Source: Mycobacterium heckeshornense
GTDB lineage: Bacteria; Actinomycetota; Actinomycetes; Mycobacteriales; Mycobacteriaceae
Direction of reading: 5' to 3'
Length of the DNA: 64,000 bases
NCBI RefSeq assembly: GCF_016592155.1
Contig: NZ_AP024237.1
Coordinates: 620,001-684,000 of the forward strand
The notes under the pieces are model-generated. The model did not search any database. It worked only from the letters and a program-made list of their open reading frames with translations, and was not told where the DNA came from. Below, one piece after another: positions 8,426 through 18,312 of this stretch (its first letter is position 1; each line of letters starts with the position of its first letter). Made by a program: the position numbers and the translations under genes.

Positions 8426-9064
8426 CTAGAAGGTGACCGCGCTCTCTTCGGGCAACACCTGAAAGTCGGTGGTGGTCATTTCGCTCAGCCGGCTGAAGTA
8501 GATGCCGCGCGCTTCCGGCGCAATGATGCCGTGGTGGATGGGCACCGCCCGCCGCGGCGCCACCGCCCGCAGGTAGTCGACGGCCTCCGAGATCTTCATC
8601 CACGGCGCCGCCGCCGGAGTGGCCAGCACATCCACCGGCTCGTCCGGGACGTACAGGGCATCACCGGGATGCATCAACCGGGCCGGATGCTCGCCATCCC
8701 CGACGAGGTAGGAGATGTTGTCTATCACCGGAATTTCGGGATGGATGACCGCGTGGCGTCCGCCGACCGCCCTGATGGTCAACGAGCCGACGGGTAGTTC
8801 GTCGCCGGGCCGCACGGCCCGGCATGGCCGGCCGAGCTGGGCGGCGGTCTGCGGATCGGCATACACCGCGGCGCCGGGGTTGGCGTCGATCAGCGCCGGC
8901 AGTCGCCTGGTGTCGACGTGGTCGGGGTGCTGGTGGGTGATCAGGATCGCCGCCAGGCCGCTGATCCCCTCGAAGCCGTGCGAGAAATTTCCCGGGTCGA
9001 ACAGCACGGCGGTGTGGTCGAATGCGGCAAGCAGGCAGGAATGACCGAAATGCGTCAATTGCAT
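8426..9064 (-). CDS. Metallo-beta-lactamase-fold hydrolase, UlaG-like (Rv0786c-like)
   Basis: A 212-residue soluble protein with the MBL zinc signature THQHPDHVD near residue 43 and later His/Asp ligands in GGRHAVIHPEIP, MHPGDALYVPDEP and PIHHGIIAPE. The start MQLTHFGHSCLL is typical of UlaG-like hydrolases of this size; the longer frame upstream has no protein character. It is divergent from the following secreted protein gene (32 bases between starts). The substrate is unknown; family members act on phosphodiesters and lactones. Confidence 0.82.
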   Translation of the reverse strand: MQLTHFGHSCLLAAFDHTAVLFDPGNFSHGFEGISGLAAILITHQHPDHVDTRRLPALIDANPGAAVYADPQTAAQLGRPCRAVRPGDELPVGSLTIRAVGGRHAVIHPEIPVIDNISYLVGDGEHPARLMHPGDALYVPDEPVDVLATPAAAPWMKISEAVDYLRAVAPRRAVPIHHGIIAPEARGIYFSRLSEMTTTDFQVLPEESAVTF

Positions 9065-9096
9065 GTCTACGATTGTGCGCTCGTGAGGGTGGTGCG

Positions 9097-9774
9097 ATGC
9101 GGGTAATCCTGGCGACGGTGTTGCTCGCCGGCGGCCTGGCGGCCGCACAGGTGCCCGCAACCCCCGCACAGGCCGACCCGGAGACCTGCCCACCGGTGTG
9201 CGACCAGATCCCTGATACCGCGTGGATCGATCCGGGCGCGGTGCCGCTGAACGGGACGTACCGCTGGCCCACGCTGGCCCGGGTGGCGGCACCCGTGACC
9301 GGTACCGCCGCCGGACCGCGGTTTCGGTTCGAAGAGCTTTGTGCCACAACGCCTTTACCACGAGACCCACGTGAATATGCCGTCGCGAGCCGTGCGGCCG
9401 TGGCCAATCCCCCGGGCCAGTGGCAATTGCAGGCGCAGGTGCTGCACTGGCGCGGTGACACCGCGCGCGGCGGCCAGAACGCGTTTTCGGTGCTCACCTC
9501 CGCTGCCGCGGCATTGCGCGGCTGCCAGCTGGGCGCACCGAACCAGTCGGCGGCGATCACGGTCGACGAAACCAACCGGCTGGCAGCGGTGATCAGCGGG
9601 CCGGTGATCCTGCATACCTATCTGGTGGCCGAGCCGCAAAACAGCAGCCTCAGCGAACTGAGTCTGTGGTCGTCGTCGCCGCCGCAGACCCCCTGGCCCA
9701 CGGTGTCGGACGCCCAGGTTCTCGACGCGATGACCGGCCCATTGTGCGCGGCCTACCTCGGCTCGTGTCCATGA
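9097..9774 (+). CDS. Secreted protein of unknown function (Rv0787-like)
   Basis: A 225-residue protein with a clear signal peptide: MRVILATVLLAGGLAAAQ and a likely cleavage after PAQA (residues 24-27). The mature part has six cysteines, including CPPVC just after the cleavage site and a C-terminal CAAYLGSC, so disulfides outside the membrane are expected. No catalytic motif is recognised. H37Rv Rv0787 occupies the same position. GAGGGTGG precedes the ATG at 9097. Confidence 0.72.
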   Translation: MRVILATVLLAGGLAAAQVPATPAQADPETCPPVCDQIPDTAWIDPGAVPLNGTYRWPTLARVAAPVTGTAAGPRFRFEELCATTPLPRDPREYAVASRAAVANPPGQWQLQAQVLHWRGDTARGGQNAFSVLTSAAAALRGCQLGAPNQSAAITVDETNRLAAVISGPVILHTYLVAEPQNSSLSELSLWSSSPPQTPWPTVSDAQVLDAMTGPLCAAYLGSCP

Positions 9775-9844
9775 CCCGGCCCGGCGCCGGCTCGCCGGTA
9801 GAGTTGGCGCCGAAAAGTGCAGCTATCGACAGCGAGGAGCGTCC

Positions 9845-10084
9845 GTGGCCCGGGTGGTTGTGCATGTGATGCCCAAGGCCGAGATTCTCGACCCGCAGGG
9901 CCAGGCGATCGTCGGCGCACTGGGACGGCTCGGCCACGCCGGAATCTCAGATGTGCGGCAGGGCAAGAGGTTTGAGTTGGAGGTCGACGACACCGTCGAC
10001 GATTCGGAGCTCGCCGAGATCGCGGAATCGCTGCTGGCGAACACGGTGATCGAAGACTGGACCATCAGCCGGGAACCGCGGTGA
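9845..10084 (+). CDS. purS: Phosphoribosylformylglycinamidine synthase, PurS subunit
   Basis: A 79-residue small subunit of the multi-protein FGAM synthase, which couples the glutaminase PurQ to the synthase PurL. The sequence shows the family pattern [19 protein letters not shown], then G(L)RLGHAG and V(R)QGKRFELEV. Translation starts at GTG 9845 with GAGGAG about 9 bases upstream. It overlaps purQ by 4 bases (GTGA), which suggests translational coupling. purL is separate at 14241. Confidence 0.95.
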   Translation: MARVVVHVMPKAEILDPQGQAIVGALGRLGHAGISDVRQGKRFELEVDDTVDDSELAEIAESLLANTVIEDWTISREPR

Positions 10085-10755
10085 CGGCCCGCATCGGCGT
10101 CATCACGTTTCCCGGCACACTCGACGACGTCGACGCGGCCCGGGCGGTACGTGTCGTCGGCGCCGAGGCGGTGGGTCTCTGGCACGCCGACCCTGATCTG
10201 CGGGGCGTCGACGCGGTCGTGGTGCCCGGCGGCTTCTCCTACGGCGACTATTTGCGCGCCGGCGCGATCGCGAGGTTCGCGCCGGTGATGAGCGAAGTGA
10301 TCGCTGCCGCGGGCCGAGGGCTGCCAATCCTCGGTATTTGCAACGGTTTTCAGGTCTTATGTGAAGCGGGTCTGCTGCCCGGAGCGCTCACCCGCAACGC
10401 GGGTTTGCACTTCATCTGCCGCGACGTGTGGCTACGGGTGGAGTCGACGGCGACGGCGTGGACCTCGCGATTCGAGCCGGGCGCGAGACTGCTGGTGCCG
10501 CTGAAGTCCGGCGAGGGCCGCTACGTGGCCCCGCAGCGGGTGCTCGACGAACTGGAAGCCGAGGGGCGGATCGTGTTCCGCTATCTCGGCAACCCCAACG
10601 GCTCGCTGCGCGATATTGCGGGCATCAGCTCGGCCAACGGTCGGGTGGTCGGTTTGATGCCGCACCCCGAGCATGCCATCGAGGCGTTGACCGGCCCGTC
10701 CGATGACGGCCTCGACCTGTTCTATTCGGTGTTGGATTGTGTGTTGGCGGCCTGA
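10081..10755 (+). CDS. purQ: Phosphoribosylformylglycinamidine synthase, PurQ glutaminase subunit
   Basis: A 224-residue class I glutamine amidotransferase that supplies ammonia to PurL. The nucleophilic Cys is in [10 protein letters not shown] (near residue 87) and the catalytic His-Glu pair is in MPHPEHAIE near residue 197; [15 protein letters not shown] is the family's oxyanion-region motif. It begins at GTG 10081, overlapping purS. It converges on the encapsulin gene with a single base between the stop codons, leaving no room for a terminator between the operons. Confidence 0.96.
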   Translation: MTARIGVITFPGTLDDVDAARAVRVVGAEAVGLWHADPDLRGVDAVVVPGGFSYGDYLRAGAIARFAPVMSEVIAAAGRGLPILGICNGFQVLCEAGLLPGALTRNAGLHFICRDVWLRVESTATAWTSRFEPGARLLVPLKSGEGRYVAPQRVLDELEAEGRIVFRYLGNPNGSLRDIAGISSANGRVVGLMPHPEHAIEALTGPSDDGLDLFYSVLDCVLAA

Positions 10756-10756
10756 C

Positions 10757-11554
10757 TTACACGCTGAGCGCGACCGACGCCTCGGCGGTGTAGCACAGGA
10801 ACGTCATCGTCTCCTGCAGGTACAGCTGCACGGTGTCGGCGTCGTGCGACAGGTAACCGATCGCGACGTCGGTGCCAAGTTGCAGGTCGAAGTCGCCGCC
10901 GCGGGTGGTCAGCACGAAGGCCCCGTCGATGGCCGGCGCCCAGATGATCTCGCCGTCGATAAGCCGGTTGATGTGCTCGCGGATCGGGTAGCCGTGTTCG
11001 GTGGTCTCGCTGACTTTGGTGTAGGCGTCGGCCGACAGCAACACCGAGTAGGGCCCGTCGACACCCGCCAGCCGCAGCCCGGACAGCGCCTGTGAGATCA
11101 CGTCGGGGAACGCGCGGGCGTCCTTGGGCAGCTTGAGCGGTGTGTTCGAGCTGGCATTGCGGATACCTTCGATCGACGCGGCGCCGTAGCCTTCGAAGAT
11201 GGCCCGGTCTTCGACGAAGGCCAGCTTCTTGGCGGCATCCTTAACCGGGTCCCAGTCGGAGTCCTTCGCGCCGCGCTCCACGTCGTCGATCTCCGATCGG
11301 GACAGTGTGAACGGAACCCGCAGGCGCACCAGCGGTTTGCTCGCCCGCAGATGCGCGATCACTCCTTCGGAAGGGGACGTTACGTCCGTCAGTCGACCGA
11401 TGCCGACCGCCGCCATCGTGGGACCGCCGGGTCCGCTCACATCGACCACTCGACGCCCCGCGATGTGCCGTTTGAATGTCCGAGTCGCCTCCAGTTCGAT
11501 GTCGGCCCACGCCGCTTCGGTGATCGGTGCCAGTTCGCGGTAGAGGTTGTTCAT
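10757..11554 (-). CDS. Encapsulin shell protein (Linocin-M18 / Cfp29 family)
   Basis: A 265-residue HK97-fold shell protein that self-assembles into a protein nanocompartment. It starts MNNLYRELAPITEAAW and carries family features such as RRVVDVSGPGG, the GYGAASIEGI region and a C-terminal YLQETMTFLCYTAEAS. It is the orthologue of M. tuberculosis Rv0798c (Cfp29). The upstream DyP peroxidase overlaps it by 4 bases (ATGA), so shell and cargo are translated from one mRNA, and the peroxidase ends in an encapsulin-targeting tail. Known role in mycobacteria: encapsulates DyP and contributes to oxidative-stress resistance at acid pH. Confidence 0.95.
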   Translation of the reverse strand: MNNLYRELAPITEAAWADIELEATRTFKRHIAGRRVVDVSGPGGPTMAAVGIGRLTDVTSPSEGVIAHLRASKPLVRLRVPFTLSRSEIDDVERGAKDSDWDPVKDAAKKLAFVEDRAIFEGYGAASIEGIRNASSNTPLKLPKDARAFPDVISQALSGLRLAGVDGPYSVLLSADAYTKVSETTEHGYPIREHINRLIDGEIIWAPAIDGAFVLTTRGGDFDLQLGTDVAIGYLSHDADTVQLYLQETMTFLCYTAEASVALSV

Positions 11555-12540
11555 CGAGGGTTTCCTTTCAAACTGCCGATCGCCAGCGAGCCGTCTGACG
11601 GTAATTGCGGCAGTGGCGGTGGGTCGTCGAGAAAGTCGACGGTGGGACAGAAAAACAATCCACCGGTGAGAGCGGTGGAGAAGTCCAGGATGCGGTCGGT
11701 GTTGCCGGGCGGATTGCCGAGAAACATGTTGCGCAGCATCTGTTCGGTGACGGCGGGACTGCGGGAGTAGCCGATGTAGTACGTGCCGTACTCGCCCTTG
11801 CCCACCTCGCCGAACGGCATGTTGTGCCGCACGATCTTGAGCTCGTTGCCGTCGTCGTCTTCGACTTTGTTCAGCGCGATGTGGGAGTTCGCCGGCAAGG
11901 CGGCGTCGTCGAATTCGATGTCTTCCAACTTGGTTCGGCCGAACGCCCGCTCCTGCTCGGTGACCGACAACGCATTCCAGCCGGCCATGTCGTGCACGTA
12001 CTTCTGCACATGCACATAGCACCCGCCGGCGAAGTCGGGATCCTCGTCGCCGATCTGAGTCGCGCCGGCGGCCTGCGGTCCATCGGGATTTTCGGTGCCG
12101 TCGACGAACCCGAGCAGGTCGCGGTTGTCGAAGAACCGGAAGCCGTGCACCTCGTCGACCACCGTCACGGCACCGGCCATCGCGTCCACCAGTCGGCTGG
12201 CCAGCTCGAAGCACACGTCCATCGTTTCGGCCCGGATGTGAAACAACAGATCCCCGGGCGTGGCGGGCGCAATGTGCCGCGGGCCCTTCAACGGTACGAA
12301 CGGGTGCAGCTCGGCGGGCCGCGGACCGCAGAACAGCCGATCCCATGCATCCGACCCGATCGAGGCCACCACCGACAGGCGCTTGGCCGGGTCACGAAAA
12401 CCGATCGCCCGCACCAGCCCCGAGATGTCGGGCAGCGTGTCATGCGCGGTTGCCTCACCGCCCTCGTCGATGGTGGCCACCAGGAAAATAGCTGCCGGCG
12501 TCAACGGTTGCAGGATCGGTTGCGGCTGCGCGGCAGGCAT
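11551..12540 (-). CDS. Dye-decolourising (DyP-type) heme peroxidase, encapsulin cargo
   Basis: A 329-residue heme peroxidase. The DyP signature GFVDGTENP is present near residue 140 with its catalytic Asp, and NSHIALNKVED probably holds the proximal heme His. The C-terminus has a flexible proline-rich linker followed by DGSLAIGSLKGNPR, matching the cargo-loading motif (SLxIGSLK) that docks enzymes inside encapsulins. MPAAQPQPILQPLTPAA at 12540 is the natural start; the 101-residue upstream extension in frame is not protein-like. Orthologue of Rv0799c. It is first in the operon and is divergent from the M18 peptidase gene, 49 bases away. Confidence 0.95.
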   Translation of the reverse strand: MPAAQPQPILQPLTPAAIFLVATIDEGGEATAHDTLPDISGLVRAIGFRDPAKRLSVVASIGSDAWDRLFCGPRPAELHPFVPLKGPRHIAPATPGDLLFHIRAETMDVCFELASRLVDAMAGAVTVVDEVHGFRFFDNRDLLGFVDGTENPDGPQAAGATQIGDEDPDFAGGCYVHVQKYVHDMAGWNALSVTEQERAFGRTKLEDIEFDDAALPANSHIALNKVEDDDGNELKIVRHNMPFGEVGKGEYGTYYIGYSRSPAVTEQMLRNMFLGNPPGNTDRILDFSTALTGGLFFCPTVDFLDDPPPLPQLPSDGSLAIGSLKGNPR

Positions 12541-12589
12541 GGATTCGACCCTAACGTCCCGGCCCGTGCTGCGATGACAGGATGAGGAC

Positions 12590-13846
12590 ATGACAGCCAC
12601 GGCGCGGGGTCTGTGCGAATTCATCGACGCATCGCCGTCGCCGTTCCACGTGTGTGCCACGGCGGCGCGTGCGCTGCGCGCCGCCGGGTTTGTCGAGTTG
12701 GCTGAAACCGACACCTGGCCCGGTGCCGGCAAATTCTTCACGGTGCGTGCTGGCTCGATGGTGGCGTGGCACAGCGCGGGCGCTTCGGCCGCGCCGTTTC
12801 GGGTGATCGGCGCCCACACCGACAGCCCCAATCTGCGCGTCAAACAGCGGCCCGACCGGGTGGTTGCGGGCTGGCAGGTAGTCGCGCTGCAGCCCTACGG
12901 GGGCGCCTGGCTGAACTCGTGGCTGGACCGCGACCTCGGGGTGAGCGGACGACTGTCCGTGCGTGACGGTGCCGGCATCAGCCACCGGCTGATTCGCATC
13001 GACGAACCGATCCTGCGGGTGCCGCAGCTGGCCATCCACCTGGCCGAAGACCGCAAGTCACTCACGCTGGACCCGCAGCACCACGTCAACGCGGTGTGGG
13101 CCGCCGGCGACACCACCCGCTCGTTTGTCGGCCAGGTCGCCGAGCGAGCTGGCGTGGGCGCCGACGACGTGCTCGGCTTCGATCTGATGACCCACGATCT
13201 GGCGCCCTCCACGCTGGCCGGACTTGACAGCCAGTTCGTCAGCGCACCCCGGCTGGACAACCAGGCCAGCTGCTATGCCGGCCTGGAGGCGCTGCTGGCC
13301 GCCGAGCCCGGCGGCTACCTGCCGGTGCTGGCGCTGTTCGACCACGAAGAGGTCGGTTCGACCTCCGATCACGGCGCCCAGTCCGAGCTGCTGCTGACCA
13401 CACTGGAGCGGATCGTGCTGGCGACCGGCGGCGGCCGCGAGGATTTCCTGCGCCGCATGGCCGGATCCACACTGGCCTCAGCGGACATGGCGCACGCCAC
13501 CCACCCCAACTACCCCGACCGCCACGAGCCCGGGCACCCGATCGCGATCAACGCCGGCCCGGTGCTGAAGGTCCACCCCAACCTGCGGTATGCCACCGAC
13601 GGCCGCACCGCGGCGACCTTCGCACTGGCCTGCCAGCAGGCGGGCGTGGCGTTGCAGCGCTACGAACACCGGGCCGACCTGCCGTGCGGCTCGACGATCG
13701 GCCCGATCACCTCGGCGCGGACCGGCATCCCGACCGTCGACGTCGGCGCTCCCCAGCTGGCGATGCACTCCGCCCGCGAACTGATGGGCGCCGCCGACGT
13801 CGCCGCGTATTCGGCTGCGCTGCAGACGTTTTTGACGCCGCAGTGA
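12590..13846 (+). CDS. M18 family aspartyl aminopeptidase
   Basis: A 418-residue cytoplasmic metallo-aminopeptidase expected to remove N-terminal Asp or Glu. Family zinc-site motifs are visible: [12 protein letters not shown] near residue 79, RLDNQAS near residue 222, FDHEEVGS near residue 251 and [15 protein letters not shown] near residue 300. The length and start ([21 protein letters not shown]) match the family closely. H37Rv Rv0800 is annotated pepC. It is divergent from the DyP-encapsulin operon. Confidence 0.95.
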   Translation: MTATARGLCEFIDASPSPFHVCATAARALRAAGFVELAETDTWPGAGKFFTVRAGSMVAWHSAGASAAPFRVIGAHTDSPNLRVKQRPDRVVAGWQVVALQPYGGAWLNSWLDRDLGVSGRLSVRDGAGISHRLIRIDEPILRVPQLAIHLAEDRKSLTLDPQHHVNAVWAAGDTTRSFVGQVAERAGVGADDVLGFDLMTHDLAPSTLAGLDSQFVSAPRLDNQASCYAGLEALLAAEPGGYLPVLALFDHEEVGSTSDHGAQSELLLTTLERIVLATGGGREDFLRRMAGSTLASADMAHATHPNYPDRHEPGHPIAINAGPVLKVHPNLRYATDGRTAATFALACQQAGVALQRYEHRADLPCGSTIGPITSARTGIPTVDVGAPQLAMHSARELMGAADVAAYSAALQTFLTPQ

Positions 13847-13888
13847 CATCGCCGCTCAGCGTCCGGCAAGCATGGACAGCTTATAGCG

Positions 13889-14115
13889 GTGAGCCGCCCG
13901 CAGGGTCCACGGCTGGGATTTCAGAAGGTGCCCGACCCCACGCCGGGCAAGAACCGGGTGCGCTTGGATTTCAGCACCGCCAACGTCGACGCTGCTGTGA
14001 GCCGGCTGCAAGCCGCCGGAGCCAGCCGCATCGGCCAGCACAGCATCGAATGACAGTGTTCGCCGGGTGGTGCCGGCCGACCCACGGCAACACGTTCCGC
14101 GTGGCCGGGCGCTAG
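13889..14115 (+). pseudogene. Remnant of a glyoxalase/VOC-family protein (Rv0801-like), frameshifted
   Basis: The frame from GTG 13889 to the TGA at 14051-14053 encodes GPRLGFQKVPDP, GKNRVRLDFSTANVDAAVSRL and an AAGA segment, the typical second half of a VOC (glyoxalase-like) protein. The expected C-terminus continues in another frame (TVFAGWCRPTHGNTFRVAG, 14053-14112), where homologues read W-T-V-x-x-D-P-x-G-N-x-F. The N-terminal half is missing: stops at 13884-13886 and in neighbouring frames block it. In H37Rv Rv0801 lies here as a short intact ORF. I read this as a truncated and frameshifted gene. Confidence 0.6.
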
Positions 14116-14122
14116 GGCCCTG

Positions 14123-14141
14123 GGCGCCTCCTCGAGGCGCC
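14123..14141. terminator. Perfect 8-bp hairpin downstream of the VOC remnant
   Basis: GGCGCCTC and GAGGCGCC pair perfectly across a 3-base CTC loop. No U-tract follows, as is usual for mycobacterial terminators. It lies 100 bases before the purL start and probably insulates purL from the aminopeptidase transcript. The rest of the 13847-14240 interval holds only the VOC remnant and the purL leader. Confidence 0.45.
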
Positions 14142-14240
14142 TGCGCCGTGCGCTGCCCGCCGACGCGCACTGTTGCGGCAGTCGGCCCGTTCATGCCGGT
14201 GTGAACGGCTCTGCGACCACGCGGAACCTAGACTGGCTCC

Positions 14241-16535
14241 GTGACGTTCGGGCTCACTCACGCGGTCGATACCGTCGAGCGGGCCGCCGCCACCCCGGAA
14301 CAGCCGCAACCCTTCCGCGAGCTCGGCCTCAAAGACGACGAGTACCAGCGCATCCGCGACATTTTGGGCCGACGACCCACCGACGTCGAGCTGGCGATGT
14401 ATTCGGTGATGTGGAGCGAGCACTGCTCATATAAGTCGTCGAAGGTTCATCTGCGCTATTTCGGGCAGACCACCACCGACGAGATGCGGGCCGGGCTGCT
14501 GGCCGGGATCGGGCAAAACGCTGGCGTCGTCGACATCGGCGACGGCTGGGCCGTCACCTTCAAGGTCGAGTCGCACAACCACCCCTCCTACGTCGAGCCC
14601 TACCAGGGCGCGGCCACCGGGGTCGGCGGCATCGTGCGCGACATCATGGCGATGGGGGCGCGACCGGTGGCGGTGATGGACCAGCTGCGTTTCGGCCCGG
14701 TCGACGCCCCGGACACCCGCCGGGTGGTCGACGGCGTGGTGCGCGGGATCGGGGGATACGGCAATTCGCTGGGCCTGCCCAACATCGGCGGCGAAACCGT
14801 CTTCGACGCCTGCTACGCCGGCAATCCGTTGGTCAACGCGCTGTGCGTCGGCGTGTTGCGCAAAGAAGACCTGCACTTGGCCTTCGCCTCGGGCGCCGGT
14901 AACAAGATCATCCTGTTCGGTGCCCGCACCGGGCTCGACGGTATCGGCGGGGTGTCGGTGCTGGCGTCGGACACCTTCGGCGGTGACGAGGCCGGACCGG
15001 GCCGCAAGAAGCTGCCGTCGGTTCAGGTCGGTGACCCGTTCATGGAAAAGGTGCTCATCGAATGCTGCCTGGAGCTGTACGCCGCAGGTCTGGTGATCGG
15101 TATCCAGGATTTAGGTGGGGCCGGATTAGCCTGTGCCACTTCGGAATTAGCGTCTGCCGGGGACGGCGGCATGGACATCGAACTGGGCACTGTGCCATTG
15201 CGCACCCACAACATGACGCCCGCCGAGGTGCTGTGCAGCGAGTCGCAGGAGCGGATGTGCGCGGTGGTCGCGCCGGACAACGTGGACGCGTTTCTCGCGG
15301 TGTGCCGCAAATGGGAGGTGCCGGCCACCGTGATCGGCGAAGTCACCGACGGCGACCGGTTGCGCATCACCTGGCACGGCGAGACCGTCGCCGACGTGCC
15401 GCCGCGCACCGTGGCCCATGACGGGCCGGTATACCAGCGTCCACTGGCCCGGCCGGCCTCGCAGCACGCGTTGAATGCCGACCGGTCGAGCAGCCTGCCG
15501 CGGCCGGCCAGCGGCGACGAGCTGCGCGCCACTTTGCTTGCGCTGCTGGGCAGCCCGCACTTATGCAGCCGCAAGTTCATCACCGAACAGTACGACCGCT
15601 ATGTGCGCGGCAACACCGTGCTGGCCGCGCACGCCGACGCCGGCATGCTGCGCGTCGACGAGTCCACCGGCCGCGGCATCGCGGTGTCCACCGACGCGTC
15701 GGGCCGCTACACGCTGCTCGATCCCTACGCCGGCGCCCAGCTTGCGCTGGCCGAGGCGTACCGCAACGTCGCGGTCACCGGAGCCACCCCGGTCGCGGTC
15801 ACCAACTGCCTGAACTTCGGCTCACCGGAAGACCCGGCGGTGATGTGGCAGTTCGCCCAGGCGGTGCGCGGATTGGCCGACGGCTGTGCGGCCCTTGGCA
15901 TTCCGGTGACCGGCGGCAACGTCAGCTTCTACAACCAAACCGGATCGACCCCGATCCTGCCCACCCCGGTCGTCGGTGTGCTCGGCGTCATCGACGACGT
16001 GCACCGGCGCATCCCGACCGATCTGGGTACCGAGCCGGGGGAGACGCTGATGTTGCTCGGCGAGACCCGGGACGAGTTCGACGGCTCGGTGTGGGCCCAG
16101 GTGACCGCCGACCACCTTGGCGGGCTGCCGCCGAAAGTCGACCTGCCCCGCGAGAAGCTGCTGGCCGAGGTGCTCAGCGCGGCGTCGCGTGACGGACTGG
16201 TCTCCGCGGCGCACGATCTGTCCGAAGGTGGCCTGGCCATCGCGGTGGTGGAGGCGGCACTGGCCGGCGAAACCGGTTGCCGCGTCGTGCTTCCCGACGG
16301 CATCGACCCCTTCGTGATGTTGTTCTCCGAGTCGGCCGGCCGAGTGTTGGTGGCGGTGCCGCGCACAGCGGAGAACCGGTTCCGGTCGCTGTGTGAGGTG
16401 CGTGGGCTGCCCGCCATGCGCATCGGAGTCGTCGACCCGGAGTCGGATGCCGTCGAATTTCGGGGCTTGTTCACCGTATCGCTGGCAGAACTGCGCGGCA
16501 CCTCCGAAGCGGTGCTGCCCGCGCTGTTCGGATGA
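14241..16535 (+). CDS. purL: Phosphoribosylformylglycinamidine synthase, PurL subunit (small type)
   Basis: A 764-residue ATP-dependent synthase subunit that converts FGAR to FGAM with ammonia delivered by PurQ and PurS. The small-type architecture is clear: N-terminal catalytic His region [15 protein letters not shown] (about residue 60), substrate loop [18 protein letters not shown], the repeated AIRS-like domains with [13 protein letters not shown] and the second-half [10 protein letters not shown]. Translation starts at GTG 14241. The separate purS-purQ pair upstream provides the partners. A short gap of 10 bases separates it from the following membrane hydrolase gene. Confidence 0.96.
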   Translation: MTFGLTHAVDTVERAAATPEQPQPFRELGLKDDEYQRIRDILGRRPTDVELAMYSVMWSEHCSYKSSKVHLRYFGQTTTDEMRAGLLAGIGQNAGVVDIGDGWAVTFKVESHNHPSYVEPYQGAATGVGGIVRDIMAMGARPVAVMDQLRFGPVDAPDTRRVVDGVVRGIGGYGNSLGLPNIGGETVFDACYAGNPLVNALCVGVLRKEDLHLAFASGAGNKIILFGARTGLDGIGGVSVLASDTFGGDEAGPGRKKLPSVQVGDPFMEKVLIECCLELYAAGLVIGIQDLGGAGLACATSELASAGDGGMDIELGTVPLRTHNMTPAEVLCSESQERMCAVVAPDNVDAFLAVCRKWEVPATVIGEVTDGDRLRITWHGETVADVPPRTVAHDGPVYQRPLARPASQHALNADRSSSLPRPASGDELRATLLALLGSPHLCSRKFITEQYDRYVRGNTVLAAHADAGMLRVDESTGRGIAVSTDASGRYTLLDPYAGAQLALAEAYRNVAVTGATPVAVTNCLNFGSPEDPAVMWQFAQAVRGLADGCAALGIPVTGGNVSFYNQTGSTPILPTPVVGVLGVIDDVHRRIPTDLGTEPGETLMLLGETRDEFDGSVWAQVTADHLGGLPPKVDLPREKLLAEVLSAASRDGLVSAAHDLSEGGLAIAVVEAALAGETGCRVVLPDGIDPFVMLFSESAGRVLVAVPRTAENRFRSLCEVRGLPAMRIGVVDPESDAVEFRGLFTVSLAELRGTSEAVLPALFG

Positions 16536-16545
16536 GTGTGCGGGC

Positions 16546-18312
16546 ATGAGCATCCCAGTGCACGACGCCACCACCGAACCGGTCAGCGACGCAGCCCAGC
16601 CCCGCGGCCGGCACCCGCTGCTGGTGTGGGCGTGGGGCTTGCTGCGACTGCGCTTCGGCGGGGTCGGGTTCGGCGCGCTGTTTTTCTGCTTGTCGTTGAC
16701 GCCGTCGCTGCTGCCCAGGGATTGGCTGTTCCAAGGACTGATCGGCGGCATCAACGCGGCTTTCGGCTATGGCTTGGGCGTGCTGGTGGAAAAAGCCGCG
16801 CAACGTTTCCTGCTGCGCAACGCCCGCTGGTGGCCGCCGCCGGCCCGGGTGTTGTTCGGGATCAAGGCGGGTGTCGTCGTGATCGCGCCGAGTGCGGCGG
16901 TGCTGATGCTCGTCCCGGCCGCCGGGTGGCAGCGGCAAGTGTCGGCGCTGATGGGCATCCCCGGTCCGACCACGCTGGGCTATCTGCGCACGCTGGTCGT
17001 CGCGAGCGTGGTGAGTGCTGTGCTGGTGGCGACGTGCCGGACCCTCATCGACGCGGTCAAGCTGCTGGCCCGGATGCTGATCAGGCGCTGGCATCTGCAC
17101 GACGAGGTGGCGCTGTTCATCGGCACCACGATCGTCGTGGCGCTGCTGATCACCCTCATCAACGGGGTCTTGGTGCGGGGTTTCTTCGTCGGGGCCAATG
17201 CCCTTTCCGAGCCGCGGAACAACGCCACCGGCGCGCGCATACATCAGCCGTTATTGCCCGAAAAGTCAGGTAGCCCAGCGTCATTGGCGCCCTGGGACAC
17301 ACTCGGCTTCCAGGGTCGCAACTTCGTCGCCACTGGCCCGCACGCCGCCGAGCTGACCCGGCTCAACGGTCGGCCGGCCAAGGAGCCCATCCGGGTGTAT
17401 GCCGGGCTGCAGACCGCCGCCGACGACCGCGCACGTGCGCGGGTGATCGTCGACGAACTTGAACGCACCCACGCATTCGACCGCAAGCTGCTGGTGATCA
17501 TCCCGACCACCGGCACCGGCTGGATCGATCCGGTGGCGGCGCGTTCGCTGGAGATGATGTACAACGGCGACACCGCGATGGCCGGGCTGCAGTACTCGTA
17601 CCTGCCCAGCTGGATTTCATTCTTGGCCGACCGGCAAAAGTCGATGGATTCAGGAAAGATGCTGATCGACACCGTGCACGACCGCTGGCAGCAACTGCCG
17701 GCGGATCACCGGCCGAAATTGGTGCTGTACGGCGAAAGCCTTGGTTCGATGGCCGGGCAGGCGGCGTTCGGGTTCTTGCCCGACATCGCCAAGATGGGCT
17801 TCGACGCGGTGCTGTGGGTGGGGCCGCCGCACGAAAGTGCGTTATGGCATGCGCTGATTGTGCGGCGCGATCCCGGGACCACCGAGGTGCAGCCACGCTA
17901 TGACAACGGGCGAACCGTGCGCTTTTCGGAGGCCGTCGACCCCGCGGACGTCGCCCGCGTCGCAGCGGGGCCATGGGAGGGCACCCGGGTGCTGTTTTTG
18001 CAACACCCGTCCGACCCGGTCGTGTGGTGGTCGCCCGATTTGCTGTTCAGCCGACCCGATTGGCTGGTCGAACCGCCGGGGCAAGACCGCACCGCGTCGA
18101 TGCGCTGGTATCCGGTGGTGACGTTCTGGCAGGTCAGCGCGGACCTCACCAACGCCGAGGGCATGCCCCGCGGTCATGGCCACAACTATGGCAACACCAT
18201 CCTCGACGGCTGGGCGGCGGTGATACCCCCGGATGGCTGGACGGCCGCCGACACCGAGCGGACACGTGCCGCGCTCAAACAATCAGAAGGCGCCGACGGA
18301 CCTGAAAGCTGA
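16546..18312 (+). CDS. Membrane alpha/beta-hydrolase (Abhydrolase_9 type)
   Basis: A 588-residue protein with an N-terminal membrane domain of about five hydrophobic segments (residues 25-230) and a C-terminal alpha/beta-hydrolase domain. The nucleophile elbow is visible as YGESLGSMAG near residue 405, and HGHNYGN near residue 545 is a plausible catalytic-His region. The architecture matches the paired Abhydrolase_9 N- and C-terminal families, whose substrate is unknown. MSIPVHDATTEP at 16546 follows the purL stop by 10 bases; the longer in-frame extension reads through purL out of frame and is rejected. The stop codon shares one base with the next gene's ATG. Confidence 0.82.
   Translation: MSIPVHDATTEPVSDAAQPRGRHPLLVWAWGLLRLRFGGVGFGALFFCLSLTPSLLPRDWLFQGLIGGINAAFGYGLGVLVEKAAQRFLLRNARWWPPPARVLFGIKAGVVVIAPSAAVLMLVPAAGWQRQVSALMGIPGPTTLGYLRTLVVASVVSAVLVATCRTLIDAVKLLARMLIRRWHLHDEVALFIGTTIVVALLITLINGVLVRGFFVGANALSEPRNNATGARIHQPLLPEKSGSPASLAPWDTLGFQGRNFVATGPHAAELTRLNGRPAKEPIRVYAGLQTAADDRARARVIVDELERTHAFDRKLLVIIPTTGTGWIDPVAARSLEMMYNGDTAMAGLQYSYLPSWISFLADRQKSMDSGKMLIDTVHDRWQQLPADHRPKLVLYGESLGSMAGQAAFGFLPDIAKMGFDAVLWVGPPHESALWHALIVRRDPGTTEVQPRYDNGRTVRFSEAVDPADVARVAAGPWEGTRVLFLQHPSDPVVWWSPDLLFSRPDWLVEPPGQDRTASMRWYPVVTFWQVSADLTNAEGMPRGHGHNYGNTILDGWAAVIPPDGWTAADTERTRAALKQSEGADGPES

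Noticed and set aside
11605..12585. 326-codon ORF antisense to the DyP gene
   Set aside because: Shadow of a gene with clear heme-peroxidase motifs.
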